Assembly (NCBI GenBank): GCA_036496265.1
Contig: DASXLL010000205.1
Coordinates: 1-30,318, forward strand
Direction of reading: 5' to 3'
DNA: 30,318 nucleotides
Source: CAYLLN01 sp036496265
GTDB lineage: Bacteria; Planctomycetota; Planctomycetia; Pirellulales; Pirellulaceae
A program made the position numbers and the translations under genes. The notes beneath the pieces are model-generated. The model was not told the DNA's origin and made no database searches. It was given only the letters and a program-made list of their open reading frames with translations. Shown here in pieces: positions 17,196-23,465 of this stretch; the stretch's first letter is position 1, and every line of letters begins with the position of its first letter.

Positions 17196-17501
17196 CTACT
17201 CGGCCATGTCGCGACTTATACTGTCGGGACCCTTGCCGACGGTTTTTTCGTACGTGCCGTCGCCCGATTTCACATACTTCGTGAAGCCGAGACGGTCGAG
17301 CTTCTTGTCGTCAGCGGCCGAGCGAGCCATCGCGCTATCCGACCACTTACCACCGACAGCCGGGGCGCAGAATACGCGGCGAATGGGAACACCCGTCTCC
17401 GGATGCTTCTTCAGCGGCTCGTCGGCCATGCTCTGGAAAAATTCAAACTGCTCGCCGGGCGAGTCGTCGGCGGTAACGGCTTCGTAGAGATAGAGGGGCA
17501 T
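17196..17501 (-). CDS. FmdB-like small protein lacking zinc-binding cysteines
   Basis: 101 aa. The first 45 residues match the FmdB/putative regulatory zinc-ribbon layout: MPLYLYEAV, then FEFFQSMADEPLKKHPETG, then VPIRRVF. The CxxCG pair near residue 9 and the CPxCG pair are replaced (HPETG in place of CPECG), leaving only one Cys after RRVF. The tail (DKKLDRLGFTKYVKSGDGTYEKT) is hydrophilic. It is either a metal-free descendant or has lost function; intact length argues against decay. It is convergent with the lipoprotein gene. Confidence 0.75.
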   Translation of the reverse strand: MPLYLYEAVTADDSPGEQFEFFQSMADEPLKKHPETGVPIRRVFCAPAVGGKWSDSAMARSAADDKKLDRLGFTKYVKSGDGTYEKTVGKGPDSISRDMAE

Positions 17502-17631
17502 GGCTGGAGAACCAATTCATCCGGCAACGAACCACAGTGAATTCTATTTTTACTTGTACTCACGAGGTTGGCTGGCGGCAATGCTCAAATGACAACGTAG
17601 CAGGACTTTACCCGCGATTCCCCGCCGTTTT

Positions 17632-18273
17632 CTATTTGCCGTCGTGTTCCTGCGGCAAAAATGGAATCAGGCGGGGGCGGCGGTATTTGTGGCCGCAAAT
17701 GGCGCCGTGGCGGGAGTGAAGCTGGCGAAAATCATCGCGCAGGAACGACCAGAGCTCGACCGGCGGATTTTCGGCGAGCCAGCGATCGGCGAGATGGCCC
17801 ATTTCCTCGTCATACTCGGCTTGGGAATGCGTGTGCGCGTGATAGCGGCCGGCGTGGCGACGGATATCGCCGTTGAACTCGGGGCTGATGTGCCACAGCT
17901 CGTGCAGCACGGTGATCAGCTTCTCGCGAAGGTCGAGGTTTTGAAACCGCGGCAAGTAGAAGCTGAGAATGTAGAGCATCTCGCGGCCGCTAACGTCCCG
18001 TACCGGCTCAACCGTCATCTGGCGGCCCCGGCGGGTCATCGTGTGACTGCCGTGCGCAAAGCGGAGTGGCGTTAGGGAAGCAAAAATGCCGTGCTGGACT
18101 GCCTTCCGCGTTTGGCAGACGCTTACGGCCACACGGGTCATGTCGATGTGTGACAGCTCGCTGAGCCGAGCGATAACATCGTCGCAGAGGCGGCGAATGT
18201 GGAGCGTGAAATCAAACGCGGGACGAACTGGGCCAACTGTGGGCGGTTCGGCGGGGGCAATTGAACGTTCCAT
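17632..18273 (-). CDS. Putative zinc metallopeptidase (HELWH) of unknown family
   Basis: About 213 aa. A central VLHELWHISPEF provides an HExxH motif (His124, Glu125, His128). It is followed by RRHAGRYHAHTHS, a cluster of possible third ligands. The N-terminal half (FTLHIRRLCDDVIARLSELSH, HTMTRRGRQMTVEPV) precedes the motif; the C-terminal end has HGAICGHKYRRPRLIPF. No signal peptide is seen. It resembles the putative metallopeptidase families seen in bacteria and phages, but no specific function can be given. ATG 18273 is chosen over TTG 18279. A bipartite palindromic element lies 8 nt upstream. Confidence 0.75.
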   Translation of the reverse strand: MERSIAPAEPPTVGPVRPAFDFTLHIRRLCDDVIARLSELSHIDMTRVAVSVCQTRKAVQHGIFASLTPLRFAHGSHTMTRRGRQMTVEPVRDVSGREMLYILSFYLPRFQNLDLREKLITVLHELWHISPEFNGDIRRHAGRYHAHTHSQAEYDEEMGHLADRWLAENPPVELWSFLRDDFRQLHSRHGAICGHKYRRPRLIPFLPQEHDGK

Positions 18274-18280
18274 GTTCAAT

Positions 18281-18363
18281 AGCCGGGAGCAAACCTGCTC
18301 CCGGGGAAGCGGCGATTAACAATCGATTGGCAGCGCTCCGGGACCAAGTTTGGTCCCGGCTAA
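18281..18363. repeat. Bipartite palindromic element, copy 1
   Basis: Two hairpins: CCGGGAGCA...TGCTCCCGG at 18283-18304 and CCGGGACCAA-GT-TTGGTCCCGG at 18338-18359, separated by 33 nt. The outer ends AGCCGGG and CCCGGCTAA are mutually inverted. The same two hairpins recur at 25077-25133 with a 5-nt spacer. Lying just past the rplQ stop, it could also end the alpha-operon transcript. Confidence 0.8.
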
Positions 18364-18373
18364 TCGAAATGCG

Positions 18374-18961
18374 CTACGCTTTGGCTGTCTCGACGTTCTC
18401 ATCCGTAAACGCCGGTTTCTCGGCACGTTGAACGACGCGGTCGCGGACGCCCACGAATTCGAGGATCGCTCGGGGGCCGGCATCGCCGAGGCGTGGCTTG
18501 GCGAGTTTCAGCACGCGGGTGTATCCGCCGCGGCGATCACGATAGCGCGGGGCAACGGTGGAGAGCAGGACGGTCACGGCAGTCTTGTCGCCGAGCAGTT
18601 GCTGCAAACGCCGGCGGGCGGCAACAGCGGGCGCGATGGCGGCAGCCCACTTTTTCCACTTGGCGCCTTTCCGCCAGGCTTTCCATTCGTCGCTATGGCG
18701 AGCAGCCGTCGTATTGTGCTCACGCGAAGCATCGACGTGACCGAGTGCCTTGCAGGCCAAGGTGATGCTCTTTTCGACGAGCGGGCGAACTTCCTTGGCC
18801 TTGGCGACTGTCGTGACGATGCGGCCCTTCACTTCGGGCTCGTTGGCCTCGCCTTCGGCGTCGCGCTCGGTAAGGAACAACGCACAGGCCAGATTCTTTA
18901 GCATGGCCGAGCGGTGCGAAGGTGATCGCCCGAGCACTCGGCCTCGTCTGCGGTGACGCAT
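18374..18961 (-). CDS. rplQ: Ribosomal protein bL17
   Basis: 195 aa, longer than the roughly 120-130 aa of typical bL17. The N-terminus is MRHRRRGRVLGRSPSHRSAML, with LACALFL soon after, and the C-terminal GGYTRVLKLAKPRLGD block is typical. Extra length is a Trp/Lys-rich internal segment (EWKAWRKGAKWKKWAAA) and a C-terminal tail ending FTDENVETAKA. It is the last gene of the alpha operon. A GGAG Shine-Dalgarno lies about 6 nt before the ATG at 18961. Confidence 0.95.
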   Translation of the reverse strand: MRHRRRGRVLGRSPSHRSAMLKNLACALFLTERDAEGEANEPEVKGRIVTTVAKAKEVRPLVEKSITLACKALGHVDASREHNTTAARHSDEWKAWRKGAKWKKWAAAIAPAVAARRRLQQLLGDKTAVTVLLSTVAPRYRDRRGGYTRVLKLAKPRLGDAGPRAILEFVGVRDRVVQRAEKPAFTDENVETAKA

Positions 18962-18972
18962 GGGAAACTCCG

Positions 18973-19072
18973 GTTTCAGGTTCCAAGTTTCAAGTTCCAG
19001 GTTGCGGCAATGGAACGTTGAACTGTGATCCTGAAACCTCTAACTTGAAACCTGAAACTTGGAACTTGAAGC
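18973..19072. repeat. Inverted arrays of 7-nt repeats in the rpoA-rplQ gap
   Basis: Left array 18973-19000: GTTTCAG, GTTCCAA, GTTTCAA, GTTCCAG in exact 7-nt phase. Right array 19031-19072 on the opposite strand: six units reading, as reverse complements, GCTTCAA, GTTCCAA, GTTTCAG, GTTTCAA, GTTAGAG, GTTTCAG. The arrays face each other across 30 nt and can fold into a long imperfect stem. They fill almost the whole 115-nt gap. Confidence 0.8.
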
Positions 19073-19076
19073 TTAC

Positions 19077-20066
19077 TTACCGTACCAACGCCCCGGGAAC
19101 TCGCATGCCCAGGTAAATTCCCAGCTCGTGCAGTTTGTCGCGGACTTCGTTGAGCGTGGTGTCGCCGAAGTTGCGGACTTCCAGGAGCTGATCCTCAGTC
19201 TTCTGCACCAGGTCGCGGACGGTGTGAATGTTTTCCGATTCGAGGCAGTTCATGGCTCGCACGGATAGCTTGAGCTCGGCCAGGCTCATGCTGAGCTTCT
19301 GATCGAGAGCCCCGTCGATGCTCATGTTGGTGCCGCGGACGGCCGAATGCACTTTAGGACCAAGCTCGGCATATTGGACGAACGGGTTGAGGTGCTTGCG
19401 AAGGATTTTGGCCGACTCAACGAGGGCCATCTCCGGGTGTACCGAGCCGTTGGTCCAGATTTCCAGCGTGAGCTTGTCGTAATTGGTCTTCTGGCCGACG
19501 CGGGTCTCTTCGACCTCGTATCGCACGCGGATGCACGGGCTATAGACCGCGTCGATTGGGATGATGCCGATTTCGTGGTCGCCGATGCTGTGCTCGCTCG
19601 AAGGAACATAACCGCGGCCGTTCTCGACGACCATTTCCATCATGAAGGGCACGTTTTCGGTCAGCGTGGCGATGACATGGTTCTTGTTGATGATCTCCAC
19701 GTCCGCGTCGGCTTGAATGTCGGCGCCGGTGATGAGGCCGGTCGTGCTTTTCTCGACGGTGATAACCCGCGTCGAATCGCTGTGATTCTTCACCACGAGT
19801 GATTTCACGTTCAGCACGACTTCGGTGATGTCTTCCAATAAGCCGGGAATAGTCGTGAATTCGTGCTGCGCGCCGCGGACTTTGATTTGCGTAACTGCGC
19901 TGCCTTCGAGGCTGGAAAGCAGCACGCGACGCAGGCTATTGCCGATCGTCGTGCCGAAGCCGCGTTCAAAGGGCTCCGCGATGAATTTGCCGTATGTTCC
20001 AGTGAGCGTCGCCGCATCGACATTGACAATGCTGGGAAGCTCGAAGCCGCGCCAACGGATGTGCAT
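19077..20066 (-). CDS. rpoA: DNA-directed RNA polymerase subunit alpha
   Basis: 329 aa, normal length. The N-terminal assembly domain shows FIAEPFERGFGTTIGNSLRR and LLSSLEGSAVTQIK. The C-terminal domain (about 255-325) shows SLAELKLSVRAMNCLESENI and the second helix-hairpin-helix LLEVRNFGDTTLNEV. The protein dimerises to nucleate polymerase assembly; its C-terminal domain contacts UP elements and activators. A GGAG lies about 8 nt before the ATG at 20066. rpsD, which sits between rpsK and rpoA in E. coli, is absent. Confidence 0.98.
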   Translation of the reverse strand: MHIRWRGFELPSIVNVDAATLTGTYGKFIAEPFERGFGTTIGNSLRRVLLSSLEGSAVTQIKVRGAQHEFTTIPGLLEDITEVVLNVKSLVVKNHSDSTRVITVEKSTTGLITGADIQADADVEIINKNHVIATLTENVPFMMEMVVENGRGYVPSSEHSIGDHEIGIIPIDAVYSPCIRVRYEVEETRVGQKTNYDKLTLEIWTNGSVHPEMALVESAKILRKHLNPFVQYAELGPKVHSAVRGTNMSIDGALDQKLSMSLAELKLSVRAMNCLESENIHTVRDLVQKTEDQLLEVRNFGDTTLNEVRDKLHELGIYLGMRVPGALVR

Positions 20067-20091
20067 TTTGGGATCTCCGGGATGTTCGGGA

Positions 20092-20117
20092 GTCAGTGAT
20101 CGGGTCAGGAGTCAGAC
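20092..20117. repeat. Short 7-nt repeat vestige in the rpsK-rpoA gap
   Basis: GTCAG recurs at 20092, 20104 and 20111, spacings of 12 and 7 nt, giving units GTCAGGA and GTCAGAC. The last unit overlaps the rpsK stop codon (20112-20114). It is weak alone; it is listed because the other three gaps of this operon carry clear 7-nt arrays, one of which also shows a 12-nt step. Confidence 0.35.
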
Positions 20118-20507
20118 GCGACGCCGCTTGGGGGGACGGCAGCCGTTGTGGGGAATGGGGGTGACGTCTTCAATGACTTTCACGCTCATGCCGGCGGTTT
20201 GCAGGGCGGTGATTGCGCTCTCGCGGCCGGAGCCAGGGCCGCTCACGCGAACCTCCAACTCCTTCACGCCGTACTTCGAGGCCTTTTCCGCCGCCTGCTG
20301 GCCGGCGCACTGGCCGGCGAACGGCGTGCTCTTGCGGCTGCCTTTAAAGCCGCAGGTGCCGGCGCTCGCCCAACACAGGGCGTCGCCCTTCGTGTCCGTA
20401 ATCGTCACCACCGTGTTGTTGAACGTCGCCTTCACATGGGCGATCGCCACCGTCACGTTGCGGCGAACTTTTTTCTTCTTCGTGGATGCTGCTGCTGTGG
20501 TAGCCAT
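20112..20507 (-). CDS. rpsK: Ribosomal protein uS11
   Basis: 131 aa, standard length. Clear uS11 blocks: VAIAHVKATFNNTVVTITD, FKGSRKSTPFAGQ, the VRVSGPGSGRESAITALQ block and the C-terminal PIPHNGCRPPKRRRV. It assembles on the 30S platform near the mRNA exit. A short Lys-rich N-terminal extension (STKKKKVRR) precedes the core, as is usual. No good Shine-Dalgarno precedes the ATG at 20507. Confidence 0.98.
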   Translation of the reverse strand: MATTAAASTKKKKVRRNVTVAIAHVKATFNNTVVTITDTKGDALCWASAGTCGFKGSRKSTPFAGQCAGQQAAEKASKYGVKELEVRVSGPGSGRESAITALQTAGMSVKVIEDVTPIPHNGCRPPKRRRV

Positions 20508-20541
20508 AGCTAAGTATCAGGTACCAGACGTTTTCAAAACT

Positions 20542-20669
20542 CGAAGCACGAAATTCGAAATCCGAAACAAATCCGAATGTTCGAAGTGCTCAATGTTCCA
20601 AACGGCCTGCAACCCCTTTTTTGAATTTCAATATTTGAATTTGTTTCGTGCTTCGTGCTTCGGATTTCG
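20542..20669. repeat. Inverted arrays of 7-nt repeats in the rpsM-rpsK gap
   Basis: Left array 20542-20569: CGAAGCA, CGAAATT, CGAAATC, CGAAACA in exact phase, with further units CGAATGT (20574) and CGAAGTG (20582) after short slips. Right array 20621-20669: seven units in phase. Its last four (TGTTTCG, TGCTTCG, TGCTTCG, GATTTCG) are reverse complements of left-array units. The 168-nt gap is more AT-rich than the flanking genes. Confidence 0.8.
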
Positions 20670-20675
20670 ATTTTC

Positions 20676-21059
20676 TTACCGCAGGTCCTTCACGCCCTTC
20701 TTGCCGGCAACCGTCTTCTTCGGTCCCTTCCGCGTGCGGGCGTTGGTTCGCGTGCGCTGGCCGCGAACGGGCAGTCCCATGCGGTGACGCATGCCCCGGT
20801 AGCATTTAATGTCTCGCAGGCGGCTGATGTCCTGGGCGATTTGCCGACGCAGGGGGCCTTCGACCGTGTAATCGCGCTCCAAGAGCGTTGTCAGGCGGGA
20901 GATTTCCTCCTCGTGCAGCTCACGGGCGTGCTTACCGGTCTCAATGCCGGCCTTATGGCACAGCTCACGAGCGACTTGATCGCCCACGCCATACAAATAG
21001 CGGAGCGCGATCACAATCGGCTTATCGTTCGGAATATCCACGCCGAGCAAACGAGGCAT
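20676..21059 (-). CDS. rpsM: Ribosomal protein uS13
   Basis: 127 aa, standard length. It starts MPRLLGVDIPNDKPIVIAL and shows YLYGVGDQVARELC, the helix-two-turn region, then RDIKCYRGMRHRMGLPVRGQ and TRTNARTRKGPKK at the basic tail. uS13 sits on the 30S head and contacts tRNA and bL5. An AAAGG Shine-Dalgarno lies about 7 nt before the ATG at 21059. It is the second gene of the alpha operon here. Confidence 0.98.
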   Translation of the reverse strand: MPRLLGVDIPNDKPIVIALRYLYGVGDQVARELCHKAGIETGKHARELHEEEISRLTTLLERDYTVEGPLRRQIAQDISRLRDIKCYRGMRHRMGLPVRGQRTRTNARTRKGPKKTVAGKKGVKDLR

Positions 21060-21103
21060 AGGGCAACCTTTTTTGAATTCAAATCAACCGGCAGGCGAAG
21101 CAC

Positions 21104-21219
21104 CAAATCTCAAATCACAAGCACCAAACAAATGACCAATGGCCAAGTCCCAATAACCAAATTTGGTCATTCCGTCATTGGAATTTATTTGTGATTTGAT
21201 GCTTTGTGCTTGGAATTTG
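21104..21219. repeat. Inverted arrays of 7-nt repeats in the rpmJ-rpsM gap
   Basis: CAA-headed units start at 21104, 21111, 21118 and 21125. After one 12-nt step they resume at 21137, 21144 and 21151. Read in another phase, 21131-21158 is AATGACC, AATGGCC, AAGTCCC, AATAACC. The opposite arm has GGTCATT at 21165-21171 and units TGATTTG, ATGCTTT, GTGCTTG, GAATTTG at 21192-21219. The centre is the palindrome ACCAAATTTGGT (21156-21167). Confidence 0.75.
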
Positions 21220-21227
21220 GCGAGGCT

Positions 21228-21341
21228 TTAGCCTTGCCGCTGCTTATGGCGGGCGTTGGTGCAGACGACGTACACGCGGCCCTTGCGGCGCACGATCTTA
21301 CAGTGCTCGCAAATCCGCTTAACGCTCGTTCGAACCTTCAT
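21228..21341 (-). CDS. rpmJ: Ribosomal protein bL36
   Basis: 37 aa, the standard size. The translation starts MKVRTSVKRICEHCKIVRRK and ends VCTNARHKQRQG, with the zinc ligands Cys11, Cys14, Cys27 and His32 of the C-type bL36. It binds 23S rRNA in the large subunit. It is the first gene of the operon, directly downstream of a good promoter. infA and secY do not precede it. Confidence 0.97.
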   Translation of the reverse strand: MKVRTSVKRICEHCKIVRRKGRVYVVCTNARHKQRQG

Positions 21342-21378
21342 GGCGCACCGCCCTCTCCCGCTTATCGAAAGCGACTCA

Positions 21379-21407
21379 GTATAGCCCTTTCTGGCGAGGG
21401 GCGACAA
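21379..21407 (-). promoter_or_regulatory. Sigma70 promoter of the alpha operon
   Basis: On the minus strand, TTGTCG (21402-21407), a 17-nt spacer and TATACT (21379-21384) form a strong housekeeping promoter. Transcription would start about 30 nt before the rpmJ ATG. This indicates an independent operon rather than read-through from a spc operon. Confidence 0.65.
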
Positions 21408-21446
21408 GGGCCGTAGGAGGCTGACAAATACCGCAATTTCACCGCA

Positions 21447-21953
21447 CTAAGGCAGCGCGACGCCGGCACGAGTTAGGGCCGCATTGAACTTCTCAAGTGG
21501 CGAATCACTTGTATAGAGCTTTCGCGCTTCGCCATGGAAAGTCACGTTAATTTGCAGGCACTCAAAGCAAATCAGCAGTTCGGCAGTTTCGCCATTGGTT
21601 GTCGCGCGCAAGCCAAATCCCGGCTCGAAGCAATTTGCCGGCCCATTCGATTCCTCGATTCCCTTGTAGAGAGCGGCCAGCAATTCCTTGCGTTCAGGCG
21701 CGTCAATAATTAAAGCCTTACCGAGTAACGTGCACGTCTGGAATGATTCGGTGGGCAAGGCCGGGGCGCCCGCCCGCGGCACGCCGATCGAAAACAGCTC
21801 TAGGCGATCGGCATTGTCCAAAACGTGCCTGACATCTTCTGACAACCTTCGCTTTTCGAGTATATCGGGCGGAACCGGTGCCGGGGCTCGTTGGCAGGCG
21901 GTGGCCGATAGTGCTGTGACAATCGCCGCTGCCCATATTGAGTTGTGCGACAT
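21447..21953 (-). CDS. Hypothetical lipoprotein
   Basis: About 168 aa. The signal peptide (IWAAAIVTALSATAC) ends in a lipobox-like ATAC, Cys about residue 20. The mature part has LLGKALIIDAPERKELLAAL, then NCFEPGFGLRATTNGETAEL and LLICFECLQINVTF. The FxCFECLQ-type strand pair recurs in small bacterial lipoproteins of unknown role. ATG 21953 gives a clean signal peptide. It starts 20 nt after the zinc-finger microprotein gene, so the two are probably co-transcribed. Confidence 0.75.
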   Translation of the reverse strand: MSHNSIWAAAIVTALSATACQRAPAPVPPDILEKRRLSEDVRHVLDNADRLELFSIGVPRAGAPALPTESFQTCTLLGKALIIDAPERKELLAALYKGIEESNGPANCFEPGFGLRATTNGETAELLICFECLQINVTFHGEARKLYTSDSPLEKFNAALTRAGVALP

Positions 21954-21973
21954 GAAGTCAGATATCCCGCGCC

Positions 21974-22171
21974 TCACCGAACAAGCGAGATACAAGCATC
22001 TGCACATTGTCGGCAGACAAAGACGTTTCCCGTGCCGATGGAGCCTGGAACTTCCACAAGCCGGCGCTCCTCCCGGCAATAGGCGCATCGGCCGCGCTTG
22101 CCGAATATCCAGCCGCGCCTATAAGGGCCAAAGAAGGCACTCGTCAGTAGCGAGCGAAGCCAGTGGAGCAT
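21974..22171 (-). CDS. Stand-alone ClpX-type zinc-finger microprotein
   Basis: 65 aa from ATG 22171, or 72 aa from GTG 22192. After a hydrophobic N-terminus (MLHWLRSLLTSAFFGP) comes a C4 zinc finger: CAYC, a 20-residue linker containing GPSV-like PGSIGTGNVFVC, then CRQCADAC. The spacing and the trailing DAC match the ClpX N-terminal zinc domain (CSFC ... CDECVDLC). No AAA+ domain follows. The ClpX domain dimerises and binds substrates and adaptors. Here it may be a free adaptor or simply a zinc ribbon. It sits between the HAD and lipoprotein genes. Confidence 0.78.
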   Translation of the reverse strand: MLHWLRSLLTSAFFGPYRRGWIFGKRGRCAYCREERRLVEVPGSIGTGNVFVCRQCADACISLVR

Positions 22172-22203
22172 AAGGAAAGCATAAATCTTCACAGGCCGCG
22201 AAA

Positions 22204-22878
22204 CTACCGAAAAATCGCCGGCAAGTCAGCCACGCTGGTGATCAGATTCGTTTGCGGCTGATGTTCCATTTGGTCGCGGCGATGTGCGCCAGAAAGCACA
22301 CCGATATTCCAGCGCGCACCGGCGTTATGCCCGGCTTGCAGGTCGAGCGTCGTGTCGCCGACAACGGCAATCTCGTGAACGCTGTCGATTTCGGTCAATT
22401 CCATGCAGCGAAAGATCAATAGCGGCGAAGGCCGGCCGCGACGGACCTCGTCGCCACAGACGACGCAATCGACGACGCCGGTATTCCAGCCGAGAGCCGA
22501 AATCAGCAGGTCGGTGATCTCGCGATCGAAGCCGGTGTTCAGCGCGACGCGGATGCCGCGTTCCCGCAGCCACGCAAACGTCTGTGCCGCGCCCGGCATC
22601 GGCTTCACGCCCTCGCGATATCGCCGAGCCAGGTCGCGCTTGAATTCGGCATACGCTTGTTCTGTCCGCCGCTCCCGGTCCGGCGTTTCCGGCAACAGCT
22701 TAAACACCGCCTGCCGCTTCGACGCCCCCCGAACCGCGTTGATTTGCTCCGCCGTAACGGCAATACCCTCTGCCGCCAGCGCGGCCGTGAATGCCGCCGG
22801 CACTTCACCTTGATCGACGACCGTAGTGCCTGCCATGTCGAAGACAACCAGGCGCGGCAAGGATGATGCTAGGTGCAT
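22204..22878 (-). CDS. Phosphonatase-like HAD hydrolase
   Basis: 224 aa. HAD motif I is VVFDMAGTTV, with nucleophile Asp14; the AGTT signature is typical of the phosphonoacetaldehyde hydrolase (phosphonatase) group. The cap region contains VRGASKRQAV with a Lys at the place of the family's Schiff-base Lys; motif II is VALNTGFDR and motif IV AVVGDTTLDLQAG. Family members cleave a C-P bond or simple phosphate esters. No phosphonate genes lie nearby, so the substrate is open. It may be the first gene of a minus-strand run with the microprotein. Confidence 0.85.
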   Translation of the reverse strand: MHLASSLPRLVVFDMAGTTVVDQGEVPAAFTAALAAEGIAVTAEQINAVRGASKRQAVFKLLPETPDRERRTEQAYAEFKRDLARRYREGVKPMPGAAQTFAWLRERGIRVALNTGFDREITDLLISALGWNTGVVDCVVCGDEVRRGRPSPLLIFRCMELTEIDSVHEIAVVGDTTLDLQAGHNAGARWNIGVLSGAHRRDQMEHQPQTNLITSVADLPAIFR

Positions 22879-22906
22879 GGGAGTTTCGTTGGAATTTAGT
22901 GAGAAT

Positions 22907-22934
22907 GTCCCTCGCTTGCGCGTCGGGTTAGTGT
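22907..22934. repeat. Dispersed CCCTCGCTTGCGC-type repeat, single arm
   Basis: The reverse complement of 22907-22934 matches 28232-28259 at 27 of 28 positions and is closely similar to the arm at 216-243. It lies in the gap between the RidA and HAD genes. It has no nearby inverted partner, so it is half of the palindrome seen at 175-237. Confidence 0.75.
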
Positions 22935-22935
22935 G

Positions 22936-23322
22936 TTATGCCAACACCGCATCCGCTTCGATTTCAACGAGCACTTCCGGAGTAATCATCCGGCTGACCT
23001 CCACCATCGTCGTGGCCGGCTTGAACCGACCGAAAACCTCAGCGTGAGCTTTCCCGATTTCCTGCCAGTGGTCCATGTTGGCCACGTAAATTCGAGTCCG
23101 CACGACATTCGTCGCATCGGCGCCAAAGCTCTCCAGCGCCCGAACAATGTTCCTGATAGCCTGAGCCGCCTGCGTGTACGGGTCGTCGATGCCAATAATC
23201 CCGCCATCGGCGCCGGTCGCCACCGTTCCCGACACGTAAATACAGGCGCCCACGCGGACTGCCCGCGCATAGCCGACGATCGGCTCCCAAGGCGTTCCCG
23301 TGGAAAAGGTCTCGCGATGCAT
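22936..23322 (-). CDS. RidA family protein
   Basis: 128 aa, YjgF/YER057c/UK114 family. Blocks include YVSGTVATGADG, the helix ALESFGADATNVVRTRIYV and the C-terminal TTMVEVSRMITPEVLVEIEA. The Arg in VSRM (about residue 111) matches the conserved carboxylate-binding Arg of RidA, so imine/enamine deaminase activity is plausible; some subfamilies lack it. ATG 23322 is clear. The gene is divergent from the isomerase-like gene. Confidence 0.92.
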   Translation of the reverse strand: MHRETFSTGTPWEPIVGYARAVRVGACIYVSGTVATGADGGIIGIDDPYTQAAQAIRNIVRALESFGADATNVVRTRIYVANMDHWQEIGKAHAEVFGRFKPATTMVEVSRMITPEVLVEIEADAVLA

Positions 23323-23465
23323 GGTGCGTTTCTCGCTGAGGTTGTGCTATCGACCCAATTCCCGTTAAGCTACGGGCCTTGCGGCAAGTTTTATGTTGGC
23401 GCTGGCCGCGCTGGGGGCGGCCAATCTGGCTGCAAGGAAGTTTTGTTTGCGAAGGAGTGCTCGCG

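Noticed and set aside
19825..20787. Plus-strand open frame of 320 codons across rpoA, rpsK and rpsM
   Set aside because: It spans three ribosomal-operon genes and two repeat-filled gaps on the other strand, which cannot be one protein.
21060..21227. CRISPR array in the repeat-rich gap
   Set aside because: Units are 7 nt, degenerate and inverted between arms; there are no conserved direct repeats of 24-40 nt with spacers and no cas genes.
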